Under the pieces are notes generated by a model that saw only the letters and a list, made by a program, of their open reading frames with translations, did not search any database and was not told the DNA's origin. The position numbers and the translations under genes are program-made. Source: Janthinobacterium agaricidamnosum NBRC 102515 = DSM 9628 (GTDB lineage: Bacteria > Pseudomonadota > Gammaproteobacteria > Burkholderiales > Burkholderiaceae_D). From it: a stretch of DNA of 64,000 nucleotides. Positions 30,266 through 38,770 of this stretch are shown here, piece by piece. The stretch covers positions 2,931,902-2,995,901 of the forward strand of contig NZ_HG322949.1 in assembly GCF_000723165.1 (NCBI RefSeq), given 5' to 3'. Within the stretch, counting starts at the first letter, position 1. Each line of letters opens with the position of its first letter.

Positions 30266-30450
30266 AACGGCTCCAGTTTCTTGCGCCGTATGCCTTGAAA
30301 GGCAACCCGGAAAGCTTCGGAAGTAAATTGCGGACTGGCCTCGATGGCAGAAAACAGGCGGCTGATTTTTTTCGGTAACACAGGCGCCGCCCGCCGCTCG
30401 GTCTCGGCGCCCAGCAGCGCTGCGTCAGAAAAACGGGAAGCGCGCTTCAT
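30262..30450 (-). CDS. Antitoxin partner of the YafO-like toxin
   Basis: A 62-residue basic protein starting MKRASRFSDAALLGAETERR, directly upstream of and overlapping the toxin gene. ATG 30450 follows GGAGATCATC, preferred over the in-frame start at 30468. It does not look like E. coli YafN (a Phd/YefM antitoxin). The assignment is by position, size and translational coupling rather than sequence. A short helix-rich N-terminus could bind DNA. Confidence 0.6.
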   Translation of the reverse strand: MKRASRFSDAALLGAETERRAAPVLPKKISRLFSAIEASPQFTSEAFRVAFQGIRRKKLEPF

Positions 30451-30554
30451 GATGATCTCCAGATGCATGGAGAAAATTTATCACCAATCCGGCGCAGCGG
30501 CCTACGACCAAATCAAATGCACTAAGGCAATTATTTCCTGCGATACAAACCGCT

Positions 30555-30809
30555 TTACTCGAACGGGTTGCTGACTGTTTTCATCACCGGCGGCGGCAAC
30601 TGCGCCGGCAAATCCTGCGCCTCCAGCCTGGCCACCACATCGTTCAGCAAGCGCTGCAACAATTTGGCGCTGGCCAGCCCGGCCTGATCCAGCGTCAAGT
30701 CGATATCGCCGCTGAGGGTGATGCGGTCGATCCGGTTTTCGATGGTCAGCCCCTGGATCTCGATCACGTCGCTTTCATTGGCGTAAGGGATGAATTTGGC
30801 TGTGCGCAT
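30555..30809 (-). CDS. Conserved hypothetical protein, 84 residues
   Basis: A small protein beginning MRTAKFIPYANESDVIEIQG. It has alternating beta-strand-like segments (DVIEIQGLTIENRIDRITLS, then GDIDLTLDQAG) and a helical C-terminal part. ATG 30809 is five bases after AGGAG and is preferred over the GTG at 30815. It sits between the nuclease gene and the toxin-antitoxin pair, on the same strand as both. I do not recognise a family. Confidence 0.6.
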   Translation of the reverse strand: MRTAKFIPYANESDVIEIQGLTIENRIDRITLSGDIDLTLDQAGLASAKLLQRLLNDVVARLEAQDLPAQLPPPVMKTVSNPFE

Positions 30810-30827
30810 AAGCACTCCTGTATGAAA

Positions 30828-31601
30828 TTAGAAACTTTTTTTGCTGTTCACCTTCGGCAAGCGCAGCATCGCTTCTTTTTGCTTGCTGGACAGCGAAGGT
30901 AACAGATTGATGCCGATCCTGCTTTCCAGTGCGGCGATGCTGAGCATCTGGTAATCCCTAGTCGACTTGTTTTCAATAAAATAGGCCGCGCCGGCGCGTT
31001 GCCGCGGGCTATAGACTACTTTATAGATATGGCTGGGCACCAGTACATTGCCGATCTTTTGCAAGTTGCCGCCGATAAAGGCGGGACCGGTCAGCACATA
31101 CAAATCCCCCTCTTTTTGCGCCAGCTTGCGCACCGCACCTTCGATACCGGCCCAGATATGGCGATTATTGTTACCGTCTTGCGGCACGATATTGGCCAGC
31201 GTAAAGCTGTCATGCTGGCTGACCCGGTCCGGCATGTCGCCGTTCGGCGCCATGTGGCCGCGGTCGAACCCGCTGCGCGCATAATCGGCCAGTTCGGCGC
31301 GCTGGCTGACCGGCAATTCCTGCTCGGCATGGAAAGAGTTTTCACGCGACAAGCTTTGCGCGGCATGGATGTTTTGCGCCGTCAAATGTTCGGCGGACCA
31401 TAGCGGCGTGCGGGTGATACCCGAATGCATGACCCCGAACACGCTGTAACACAACTCCCTGGTGGCGCCGCCGAGTTTCTGGTTGAGAATTTCAGGCGAA
31501 CGGCCATCGACATAAAACGACGGACACGCACCGGCACTGGCGATGCCGGACCACAACAAGCCACACGCCAGCGTCAGGCCGGCGATCGATTTTTGCACCA
31601 T
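30828..31601 (-). CDS. Secreted DNA/RNA non-specific endonuclease
   Basis: A 257-residue beta-beta-alpha-metal nuclease with a signal peptide (residues about 1-23, ending ASAGA). The active-site motif is DRGHMAPNGD with the catalytic histidine, and IVPQDGNNNRHIW carries the metal-binding asparagine. Such enzymes (NucA/Serratia nuclease family) degrade extracellular nucleic acid. It may supply phosphate or nucleotides or modify biofilm DNA. It is 18 bp upstream of the 84-residue gene on the same strand. Confidence 0.88.
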   Translation of the reverse strand: MVQKSIAGLTLACGLLWSGIASAGACPSFYVDGRSPEILNQKLGGATRELCYSVFGVMHSGITRTPLWSAEHLTAQNIHAAQSLSRENSFHAEQELPVSQRAELADYARSGFDRGHMAPNGDMPDRVSQHDSFTLANIVPQDGNNNRHIWAGIEGAVRKLAQKEGDLYVLTGPAFIGGNLQKIGNVLVPSHIYKVVYSPRQRAGAAYFIENKSTRDYQMLSIAALESRIGINLLPSLSSKQKEAMLRLPKVNSKKSF

Positions 31602-31817
31602 ACATCCTTCTTGAAAAAAACAGCGTGAAAAGTACGCGCAACATTCTAACGGACCGACCGCGTTTTACCAGCGCTGTTACGCAACAGTGAGGCCACGCCG
31701 CACTGCACAATTGACCGATGCGCGCCACGTTTGATCAAGTTGCGTATTCCATATTCAAATCTGATAACATTGTCTCGTCTTGCCGCGTCATCCTTCCCAT
31801 GTCAACAGGAGAGAATA

Positions 31818-32345
31818 ATGATCAAGAAAGTTGTCATCGCCATCGTCGTCGTGATTGCCGCCATCCTGGGCTTTGCCGCCACCAAGCCCGACACCTTCAG
31901 CGTCCAGCGCGAAGCGACCATCAAGGCGGCGCCCGACAAGATACTGCCCTTGATCACCGACTTCCATTACTGGCGCGCCTGGTCGCCATGGGAAAAACTG
32001 GACCCGGCGATGCGCCGCACCCTCAGCGGCGCGCCCAGCGGCAAGGGCGCCATTTATCAATGGACAGGCAATGACAAGGTCGGCGCCGGGCGCATGGAAA
32101 TCACCGATGTGACGGAACCGTCGAAAGTGACGATCAAGCTCGATTTCGTCAAACCGTTCGAAAGCCACAACACCACCGAATTCACGCTGGAACCGCAAGG
32201 CGACAGCACCAAAGTGACCTGGAAAATGCATGGCCCCAGCCCGTACGTGACCAAGGTGATGAGTGTGTTTGCCAGCATGGACAGCATGGTCGGCAAGGAT
32301 TTCGAGGCCGGCCTGGCCAATTTGAAGGCCGCCAGCGAAAAATAG
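31818..32345 (+). CDS. SRPBCC (START/Bet v1-like) family protein, membrane-anchored
   Basis: A 175-residue protein with an N-terminal hydrophobic helix (KKVVIAIVVVIAAILGFAA) followed by a SRPBCC domain. Typical blocks are INKA-like ATIKAAPDKILPLITDFHYW, then WSPWEKLDPAM and a C-terminal helix (VGKDFEAGLANLKA). ATG 31818 follows AGGAGAG. It probably binds a hydrophobic ligand. It stands alone in a 470-bp stretch between divergent and convergent neighbours. Confidence 0.83.
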   Translation: MIKKVVIAIVVVIAAILGFAATKPDTFSVQREATIKAAPDKILPLITDFHYWRAWSPWEKLDPAMRRTLSGAPSGKGAIYQWTGNDKVGAGRMEITDVTEPSKVTIKLDFVKPFESHNTTEFTLEPQGDSTKVTWKMHGPSPYVTKVMSVFASMDSMVGKDFEAGLANLKAASEK

Positions 32346-32371
32346 ACGGCGTTCTCTAGCGAGACAGTTTC

Positions 32372-33364
32372 TTAAAACTGTTCAACCCAGGCCGCCAGCT
32401 GGCTCGGCGTCAACGGCAATTCCGCCTGCGCCAGCCGGCATTGCAAACCGAGGTCGGTGCGCGTCAATTGCAGCGACCAGCCTCGTTTTGCCAGCCACAG
32501 CAGGCAAGCCAGCCAAAACGCATGTTGCGACGATACGGGCGCGTGGGTCGGCGTTTCCAGGAACTCAGTCAATTGCCGGCCATCGAAGAACATCGCGGTG
32601 CCGGCGCCAAAGGTTTTCAATTGTTCGCCAAAGGCCAGCGCCAGCATGCCGATGGCTTGCTCGACGCCCTTGTCGGGATAATCGCGCTCGACTTGCTGGT
32701 AATGAATGCGTACGGCGGCGCCGAAAGCCGCGCTGCGGAACGCTTCGGAGCTGACCAGGTCGGAGTAATCCATCAACAGCCAGTCCGGTTCCGGTGGCGT
32801 CATGCCGGCCGTCAATGCCGCCGACAGGTAAGCTTCGACAGGCAGCAACTGTTCCGGTCCGGACAGGCTGGCGCACAAGGCGTAGACGGTGCCGATGCGG
32901 TTGGCCACCGCTTGTTTTTGACGCACCAGCAGCTTTTCGCGCAGTAATTGGGAATGTTCCTTGCGCAGCCGCGCCAGTTCCAGCGCCTGCTTCAATTCCA
33001 TGCGCAGCGCGGAAATATCCCACGGTTTCTGGATGTAGCGGTGGATATGCCCCTGGTTGACCGCCTCCACCGTCTGTTCCAGTTCCGAATACGCGGTGGT
33101 CAGGATGCGCACGATGTGCGGGTAGCGGTCCCACGCATATGACAGCAATTCATTGCCGTAAGCGCCAGGCATGCGCTGGTCCGACACCAGCACCGCGATA
33201 TGGCCGGCGTTCTGGTCGAGCATGCGCTTGCCTTCTTCCACCGAGCCGGCGGTCAGCACGGGCGCCAACGTCGCCATGGCGCGCTGAAAATACTTCAAGG
33301 CATTGGCTTCGTCATCGACGTATAAAATCGTCGGTGCCTGCGAACGGGGGTCAATCATGCTCAT
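32372..33364 (-). CDS. Response regulator, PhcQ-like
   Basis: A 330-residue protein. The N-terminal receiver domain is TILYVDDEANALKYFQRA, with the phospho-acceptor Asp62 in VLVSDQRMPG. A helical linker (about residues 135-165) and a C-terminal domain without a DNA-binding signature follow. The receiver most resembles the VDDE..LKYF/SDQRMPG..GNELL subgroup seen in Phc-type systems. Its start overlaps by 13 nt the stop of the kinase remnant just upstream, evidence that a kinase gene once led into it. The regulator itself looks intact. Confidence 0.72.
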   Translation of the reverse strand: MSMIDPRSQAPTILYVDDEANALKYFQRAMATLAPVLTAGSVEEGKRMLDQNAGHIAVLVSDQRMPGAYGNELLSYAWDRYPHIVRILTTAYSELEQTVEAVNQGHIHRYIQKPWDISALRMELKQALELARLRKEHSQLLREKLLVRQKQAVANRIGTVYALCASLSGPEQLLPVEAYLSAALTAGMTPPEPDWLLMDYSDLVSSEAFRSAAFGAAVRIHYQQVERDYPDKGVEQAIGMLALAFGEQLKTFGAGTAMFFDGRQLTEFLETPTHAPVSSQHAFWLACLLWLAKRGWSLQLTRTDLGLQCRLAQAELPLTPSQLAAWVEQF

Positions 33365-33612
33365 TCCTTATATGTACTGGAAAACTCAGTGTGACTGTGG
33401 TGGACTGCCCTTGCTGCGTCGCCACCTGGATATTGCCGCCGGAGGATTGCATGATACGCTAGTAAAAATCAAGTCCCGGCCACTGCCGCCAGCCTGCCCA
33501 TGCAGCGCCACCGGATCGGCCGACAGCCGCTGCAACACGGCCGACGCTATCCCGAAACCATTATCGCTGATCCGGATGCGCGCGCGGACACGCTGAAACA
33601 CAGGCGCCGTTC
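33351..33612 (-). pseudogene. Histidine-kinase C-terminal remnant (PhcR-like?)
   Basis: Two pieces of a HATPase domain remain in different frames. Upstream is VRARIRISDNGFGI (the G1/N box, about 33540-33600). Downstream is IMQSSGGNIQVATQQGQ, continuing as STTVTLSFPVHIRNEHD to a TGA at 33353-33351. The G2 region between them (normally FFTTK...GLGL) is lost. The stop overlaps the response-regulator start as in an intact operon. The 5' part of the gene is missing, and inverted-repeat elements lie immediately upstream. This fits decay of the kinase that normally separates phcS and phcQ. Confidence 0.72.
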
Positions 33613-33627
33613 GATGCCGCCATCCAA

Positions 33628-33709
33628 GAACCTATCCCGGCAGAGAATACAGCGCCTGCTGACGGCCACTCAGCAGCCATCCGGCGACGCTCCCTGCCGG
33701 GATGGGTGC
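33628..33709. repeat. Small inverted-repeat element related to the 158-bp family
   Basis: An 82-bp segment with imperfect inverted ends, GAACCTATCCCGGCAG on the left and the complement of GCACCCATCCCGGCAG on the right. It resembles the GAGCCTATCCCAGTAG ends of the main family. CAA precedes and TAA follows. An internal CTGCTGA-N7-TCAGCAG hairpin is present. It abuts copy B of the main family. Confidence 0.55.
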
Positions 33710-33712
33710 TAA

Positions 33713-33870
33713 GAGCCTATCCCAGTAGATGAATACGCCCTGTTCTGGCGCTCCTCAGGAACGGGGACTGCGTTGATCGTCGTCGCGTGGCCCGCCACGC
33801 GTCCTCCTCACGCCTGGTCCGCGCTCCCGATGCGCGGCCAGAACAAGACGCTCACTACTGGGATAGGCTC
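33713..33870. mobile_element. Miniature inverted-repeat element, 158 bp (copy B)
   Basis: The termini are GAGCCTATCCCAGTAG and CTACTGGGATAGGCTC-like, flanked by TAA duplications at 33710-33712 and 33871-33873. The core contains ATGAATACGCCCTGTTCTGG and a CGTCGTCGCGTGGC stretch shared with the copies at 38885 and 57305-57623. There is no transposase, so it is non-autonomous. The 3-bp duplication and short termini suggest an IS5-like transposition mechanism. The right duplication overlaps the sensor-kinase stop codon, which stays TAG. Confidence 0.85.
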
Positions 33871-35210
33871 TAAGCCGCCTGCCACACATGGCGCGGCAAA
33901 TCAAAATGCATGGCGGCCCATAGCCCGACCGCGCTTTCCGCAAACAAGGTGCCGCCATGGCGTTCGATGACGCCGTAACTGATACTCAGCCCCAAGCCCA
34001 GGCCCTGCCCCACTTCACGGGTGGTAAAGAACGGTTCGAATACCCGCGCCAGGTTTTCCGGCGCGATGCCGGGGCCGTTATCGCGCACGGTGACACGCAG
34101 CCGGTCGCCGTCCCAGCGCGCCGTCACGTCGATTTCAAACGGCGGCTTGTTGCCTTTGCGCATAGACAGTACCGCATTGCCCAGCAAATTGATCAGCACG
34201 CCGACAATCGCCGCCTCGTCGCCGCGCACCACGGTATCGTCCGGCAAATCGCGGCGTATCGTCACATACTTGATTTCATGGCCGACCAGCCGCGCCGCCG
34301 AATCCAGCGCGCGCGCCAACGCAAAATGCGCACCGGCAAGCTGGTTGCCGCTTTTCCGGTAAGCAAAGGTTTTCAAGTCGGACACGATGTGCTGCACCCG
34401 CAACATGCCTTCCTTGGCGTCGGTCAGGCATTCGGTCAGCAAGGGACTATTCTTGGCGGCCGGATCTTCAATCGCCACTTCGATAGCCATCATGCAATAG
34501 TTCACCGGATTATTGACTTCATGTAGCAAACCGGCCGCCAAGGTGCCGATCGCCACCATTTTCTCTTGCTGCAACATCTGGCCCTTGATATCGGCCAAGT
34601 CTTTATTCGTGATTTCGAGCTGGCTGTTTTTTTCCGCCACTTCCGCCTTCAACTGAAATAGCATAAAACGGGCCCGTTCGTTGAAGTAGGTAAACACCGC
34701 GCTGACCGTCGCCGACATGACCAGGAACAGCGAATTGACGATAAACGATGCGTGCGGTTCCAGGCCGCTGGGATGGCTCAAGCAGGCGATCACATACAGC
34801 AAATAGGAAATTGCGCCGAACACCAGGTTTTGCCACAGGCCGAAGGCCAGCACGATGCCGGATGAATAAATCGCCAGCGACAGGCCGACATAATAAATCG
34901 ACGCCGCCCCTTCGGTAACGCTGATCATCCAGGCAATCATGACCTGCGGCGCCAGCAGCCATGCAAAGGTCAGCCACTGGATGCGGTTGAGCGCCCAGCG
35001 CGTGCGCATCAGCAAGATCACGCCAAACACCGCCGCCGCCGCCAGCATGCGCGCGCCGGCGAAACCGGCTTGCATTTGCGGGTACAAGGCGTAATCGAGC
35101 ATCACGCCCAATAAAATCAGGACGATACAGGTGTACGCGGCGCCCCGGCTGAATTCGCGGCGGAAATCGCGCAGCACCGCCGCATAACCGGCGTGCATGG
35201 CTTGTGTCAT
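33870..35210 (-). CDS. Sensor histidine kinase, PhcS-like
   Basis: A 446-residue kinase with about six transmembrane helices (residues about 25-178) and no large periplasmic domain. A coiled coil follows, then a HisKA domain with His230 in LLHEVNNPVNY and a HATPase domain (INLLGNAVLSMR, VRDNGPGIAPENL, GLGLGLSISYGVI). ATG 35210 is used; the in-frame extension from 35351 has no family-like sequence. The gene is downstream of the Phc-like methyltransferase. The polytopic sensor suggests perception of a hydrophobic signal in or at the membrane. The stop codon coincides with a miniature-element insertion. Confidence 0.8.
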   Translation of the reverse strand: MTQAMHAGYAAVLRDFRREFSRGAAYTCIVLILLGVMLDYALYPQMQAGFAGARMLAAAAVFGVILLMRTRWALNRIQWLTFAWLLAPQVMIAWMISVTEGAASIYYVGLSLAIYSSGIVLAFGLWQNLVFGAISYLLYVIACLSHPSGLEPHASFIVNSLFLVMSATVSAVFTYFNERARFMLFQLKAEVAEKNSQLEITNKDLADIKGQMLQQEKMVAIGTLAAGLLHEVNNPVNYCMMAIEVAIEDPAAKNSPLLTECLTDAKEGMLRVQHIVSDLKTFAYRKSGNQLAGAHFALARALDSAARLVGHEIKYVTIRRDLPDDTVVRGDEAAIVGVLINLLGNAVLSMRKGNKPPFEIDVTARWDGDRLRVTVRDNGPGIAPENLARVFEPFFTTREVGQGLGLGLSISYGVIERHGGTLFAESAVGLWAAMHFDLPRHVWQAA

Positions 35211-35367
35211 GAGGGCACCTCGAAAAACCTGCCGCGCAGCCCACTTCCGGGCCTGCGTTGCTCGCTGACCCGGCATCCCGCTACCTGCCGTGCGGCTGCG
35301 CCGCCCGGCCCGGCATTGGGCTTGCTCGTAACGGTTTTCCGACTTGCCCATGAGACGCGGCCAGCCA

Positions 35368-36795
35368 TCAATGAATACTCATTTCGGCAAACAGGTTGAC
35401 CCCGGTTGCGTCGACATAGACTTTGCGCTGCCTGGCTTGCTCGGGCAGCAAGGCTTCGATACCGGCTTCATCGCGATAAATCAAATGCCACTCCAATAAA
35501 TGCTCCATGCCAAACCGGCTCGGATTGACGGAATGGACATTGGTAACGAATAGCCGGCCACCGGGACGCACCCGCGACGCAAAATGCGTCATCAGCCGGG
35601 CGCAAACCTTGTCCGACAAATAATCGAACAGGCCGGCGCAATACACGGCGTCGTAACTGCCGGCCTGGTCCTGGTTCTGATCCTGGGCCTGATTCTGCGC
35701 CTGCTCCGGGAGCGCGCCATTGCGCCGCTTGAGCAGATTGTGCACCGAATCCTGGACATAGTCGATCTGTACCGGCTTGCCATTGCTTTCCATGATGGAC
35801 GCCAGACGGTCGCGGGTCCAGTCCAGTGTTTCAGCGCTGAAATCGAGCAATTCAAACGATAGCGCACCGGGATCGGGATAGGTTTGCATGAAACGCTGGA
35901 TTTCGATGGCCGGCCCGCAAGCGACGTTCAGGATGCGGAATGTCCGCCCGGCGGCGCGCGCCTGGTCGGCGCACTGCTTCAGGAAGTCGACCAGGATATC
36001 GATGCGGTTGCGGTGCGCAATGGCGACCGCGGCTTGCAGGAATACCGCGTTGACGATCTGAAAATACGTACTCGGCCCCTGGCGCGGATCATCCATCAAC
36101 TGGTTCACCATTTGATAATCACCGGCATAACCGAGCGGCTTGGTAAAGGTGCGGAACACGAACGGCGCGCGCATGATCAGCGGATGCAGCGCGGCCTGGG
36201 CGAAAGCGCGGTGCGCTGGTGCATGTTCCTGGTCGACTTGCGCCGCCTCGTATTCCAGCTTCCGCAAATAATCCTGGGTGCGCCGCATCAGCGGGGTCGC
36301 CAACTCATCGAACACATCGGCGCGCAAACGGCCATTTTCCTTCGGCAAGGAATCAGATATATCGACTTGTTCGACCCAGCGCGCCACTTCCGACAGATAG
36401 GCGCGCAAATCATTGACCACGATCTGGTAATCGCGGCGTATCAGGCGCCGTTCATTCCAGCCGTCGACAAAGTTGCTGGCTTCCTTGCCGATCTCGCCCT
36501 TGAGCAGCACCACGTTGCTCAATTCGCTCCAATCGTCGAGCAGGCCGACCGAAACGATCGCGGTCAGTCCGGTATTGACCATGCTGATCACCACCGCCTT
36601 GCCGACATAAGCATGCTTGGTACCGATGCGCACCGTCAACTCATTCAAGACTTCACTGACTTGCAGGATGGAGTAAGGGTTGTAAATTTCCATCACCAGG
36701 GAATTCTTTTGGAGATTGACAAGCGTGCCACGCACTGTTTCATTTTGCGTATTACGGAAACTGACCACCGGATCGATTTGCGATTGTGAATACAC
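35368..36795 (-). CDS. PilZ-like/SAM methyltransferase, PhcB-like quorum signal synthase
   Basis: A 475-residue protein. Residues about 1-110 form a PilZ-like beta-barrel (VVSFRNTQNETVRGTLVNLQ). The rest is a class I methyltransferase with motif I ILNVACGPAIEIQRF and a later YDAVYCAGLFDYLSDK block. The layout matches proteins named extracellular factor 3-hydroxypalmitate methyl ester biosynthesis protein, that is PhcB of Ralstonia-type quorum sensing. It probably methylates a 3-hydroxy fatty acid to make the diffusible signal. It leads the operon of sensor kinase, decayed kinase and response regulator. Confidence 0.75.
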   Translation of the reverse strand: MYSQSQIDPVVSFRNTQNETVRGTLVNLQKNSLVMEIYNPYSILQVSEVLNELTVRIGTKHAYVGKAVVISMVNTGLTAIVSVGLLDDWSELSNVVLLKGEIGKEASNFVDGWNERRLIRRDYQIVVNDLRAYLSEVARWVEQVDISDSLPKENGRLRADVFDELATPLMRRTQDYLRKLEYEAAQVDQEHAPAHRAFAQAALHPLIMRAPFVFRTFTKPLGYAGDYQMVNQLMDDPRQGPSTYFQIVNAVFLQAAVAIAHRNRIDILVDFLKQCADQARAAGRTFRILNVACGPAIEIQRFMQTYPDPGALSFELLDFSAETLDWTRDRLASIMESNGKPVQIDYVQDSVHNLLKRRNGALPEQAQNQAQDQNQDQAGSYDAVYCAGLFDYLSDKVCARLMTHFASRVRPGGRLFVTNVHSVNPSRFGMEHLLEWHLIYRDEAGIEALLPEQARQRKVYVDATGVNLFAEMSIH

Positions 36796-37302
36796 GATTG
36801 AACACTATCAAGTTGCCGGGCGGCAAGAATCAACCAAACCGCCGGCCAAGGTTAGCACCAGGGGAACCCATGCTGCGCTCGGCAAGCCTGTGATCCGCCG
36901 TCAATGCATCGAGAAGTATGCCTTTACCGAAACAGTGCGCGCCACCCTCCCCATCCTCGGGCAAGCAGCGGCCTCCGTTTTCCAGAGCCGGACTCTACCG
37001 TTTTGCTTTCTAGGCAAGTGTACTATGGATGTGGAATATTGGGCAATTGCTGGCCCTTTAACCTGATGACTCCAGTCAACTTTTTGGGAGGCCAGGTTCG
37101 TCAAGTGCATGCCCGGCGACAGGCAAATGGCGAGCGGGGGATTACCCGGTCCCCCGCTGCCGCGGTCCGAGCCTGCCAGGTTTGGCCGTATTCGGCGCGC
37201 TGTGGGTTGACGCCCACCTTCTTGAGGCTGTGGTCACCCGCTTGGTAATTCGCGCAAGCGTTCAGACTGGGCGCCGACCGGCATCGTACCCAGCGACAAT
37301 CG
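36796..37302. other. Intergenic region, 507 bp, no gene seen
   Basis: No ORF here has convincing codon use. The left side should hold the promoter of the methyltransferase operon. On the right a hairpin AGCGGGGG-N10-CCCCCGCT (37133-37158) lies about 145 bp downstream of the DUF378 stop; it has no U-tract. I see nothing else. Confidence 0.5.
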
Positions 37303-37569
37303 TCAAGTACTGGTCTTGGGCATCATCTTGACGCACAGGTAAATCGAATACACCGCCGCCAGTCCGACCAGCACATAGATGATACGCGACGCCGTCGTCA
37401 TGTCGCCCAGTATCCTGGCCACCAGGTCGATATTGAACAAGCCGACCAGCGCCCAGTTGAGTCCCCCGACAATCAACAGGATCAAGGCGACCCAGTCCAA
37501 GGCATTGATGCGCGAGCTTAACAAATCGCGCCTGACCACACCGTCCACTCCAGATTGAATATCCGCCAT
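37303..37569 (-). CDS. DUF378 family small membrane protein
   Basis: An 88-residue protein with two transmembrane helices (ALDWVALILLIVGGLNWALV and RIIYVLVGLAAVYSIYLCVK). The GGLNWALVGLFNIDLV block is diagnostic of DUF378. The function is unknown. It appears monocistronic and divergent from the MarR-GNAT gene. Confidence 0.88.
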   Translation of the reverse strand: MADIQSGVDGVVRRDLLSSRINALDWVALILLIVGGLNWALVGLFNIDLVARILGDMTTASRIIYVLVGLAAVYSIYLCVKMMPKTST

Positions 37570-37792
37570 CTCGGTCTCCGATCATGAAATCTTGCGTTTG
37601 AATGAGCTGCGCCGCAGGCAATCGCCGGCACAGAATTCCAGTGTACGCAGACGGCATCGGATCGGCAGTCGGAGTCCGCTTTCTTTTGACTAGGACAAAT
37701 CCTAAATAATTGATGAGGCTGCTTTTAAAACGGCCCATCCTCGCCGAATGACAATAAGGTTGACATGGGCAATAGATTGTCATCATAGTATA

Positions 37793-37806
37793 CGTAACTT
37801 GTTACG
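37793..37806. promoter_or_regulatory. Palindromic operator upstream of the MarR-GNAT gene
   Basis: CGTAAC-TT-GTTACG is a perfect inverted repeat 12 bp before the ATG. A TTGACA lies at 37760-37765 and a TAGTAT-like -10 near 37786. The palindrome would sit at or just after the transcription start, consistent with MarR-type autorepression. Binding is inferred. Confidence 0.55.
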
Positions 37807-37818
37807 GATATTATCACC

Positions 37819-38769
37819 ATGAGTACTTTGCATAATTACGGCTCGCTGCTGCTGGCCAGCCGCCTGCGGCGCCTGTCGGACCAATTGTATGCCGGCGTCG
37901 ACCTATCCTACCAAGCGGCCGGCGTGGCGCTGTCGTCGCGCTGCTTCCCCCTTCTATTTTTGCTACGCGATAACGGCCCGACCTCGATTACCGCGCTGGC
38001 GGCGCAAATCGGCCAAAGCCACCCTATCGTGGTGCAACTGGGGCGCAAGATGCTCGATGCCGGCGTGGTCACCGAAATGTCGTCGCCGACCGATGAGCGG
38101 CGCCGCCTGCTGGCCCTGTCCGACGAAGGCCGGGCGCTGATGCAAGGCATGCAGCCGCTGTGGGCCGATATCCAGGCCGCTATCGATGTGCTGCTGAGCA
38201 ATAATACCGATGCCTTGCTGGCCACGCTGGGACGGGTCGAAAGCCAATTGCAAGCCAGCGCCTTTGCCGAACTGATCGCCGCCCGCAAGCGCGCGCGGGA
38301 ACAGGCTGCGCTGGAAATCATCGACTTCCAGCCGGAGTATGCGGCCGATTTCAAGCGTCTCAACATCGAATGGCTGGAACGCTATTTTTATGTCGAAGCG
38401 ATCGACGACCTGGTGCTGTCCGATCCGCAGACGTCGATCCTGGCGCCCGGCGGCGCGATTTTCCTGGCGCGGTTGCATGGCGCCATCGTCGGCACCTGCG
38501 CGCTGATCGATGCCGGTGACGGCAAGCTGGAATTATCGAAGATGGCCGTAACGCCGGCTTGCCAGGGTCTCGGTGTCGGCCGGCGCCTGCTGGAACGGGC
38601 GCTGGCCGCTTACCGGGCCAGTGGCGCCGCCCTGCTCTACCTGGAATCGAACAGCAAATTGCAGCCGGCGCTGGCCTTGTATGAAAGTGCCGGCTTCATG
38701 CATGCGCAACGGCCACCGTCCGAAGCGCACTATCAGCGCGCCAACGTGTATATGGAATGGCAGGAGTGA
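37819..38769 (+). CDS. Bifunctional MarR regulator / GNAT acetyltransferase
   Basis: A 316-residue fusion. Residues about 1-150 are a MarR winged helix (TSITALAAQIGQSHPIVVQL, SSPTDERRRLLALSDEG). Residues about 165-316 are a GNAT acetyltransferase with motif A VTPACQGLGVGRRLLERAL. Such fusions are common in proteobacteria and may couple acetyl-CoA-dependent detoxification with self-regulation. No obvious target gene is adjacent. Confidence 0.9.
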   Translation: MSTLHNYGSLLLASRLRRLSDQLYAGVDLSYQAAGVALSSRCFPLLFLLRDNGPTSITALAAQIGQSHPIVVQLGRKMLDAGVVTEMSSPTDERRRLLALSDEGRALMQGMQPLWADIQAAIDVLLSNNTDALLATLGRVESQLQASAFAELIAARKRAREQAALEIIDFQPEYAADFKRLNIEWLERYFYVEAIDDLVLSDPQTSILAPGGAIFLARLHGAIVGTCALIDAGDGKLELSKMAVTPACQGLGVGRRLLERALAAYRASGAALLYLESNSKLQPALALYESAGFMHAQRPPSEAHYQRANVYMEWQE

Positions 38770-38770
38770 A

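Noticed and set aside
37133..37158. Hairpin as terminator of the DUF378 gene
   Set aside because: It lies about 145 bp from the stop and lacks a U-tract, so it is reported only within the intergenic entry.
36716..37248. Two plus-strand frames in the 507-bp intergenic region
   Set aside because: No ribosome sites, no domain and composition not like coding sequence.
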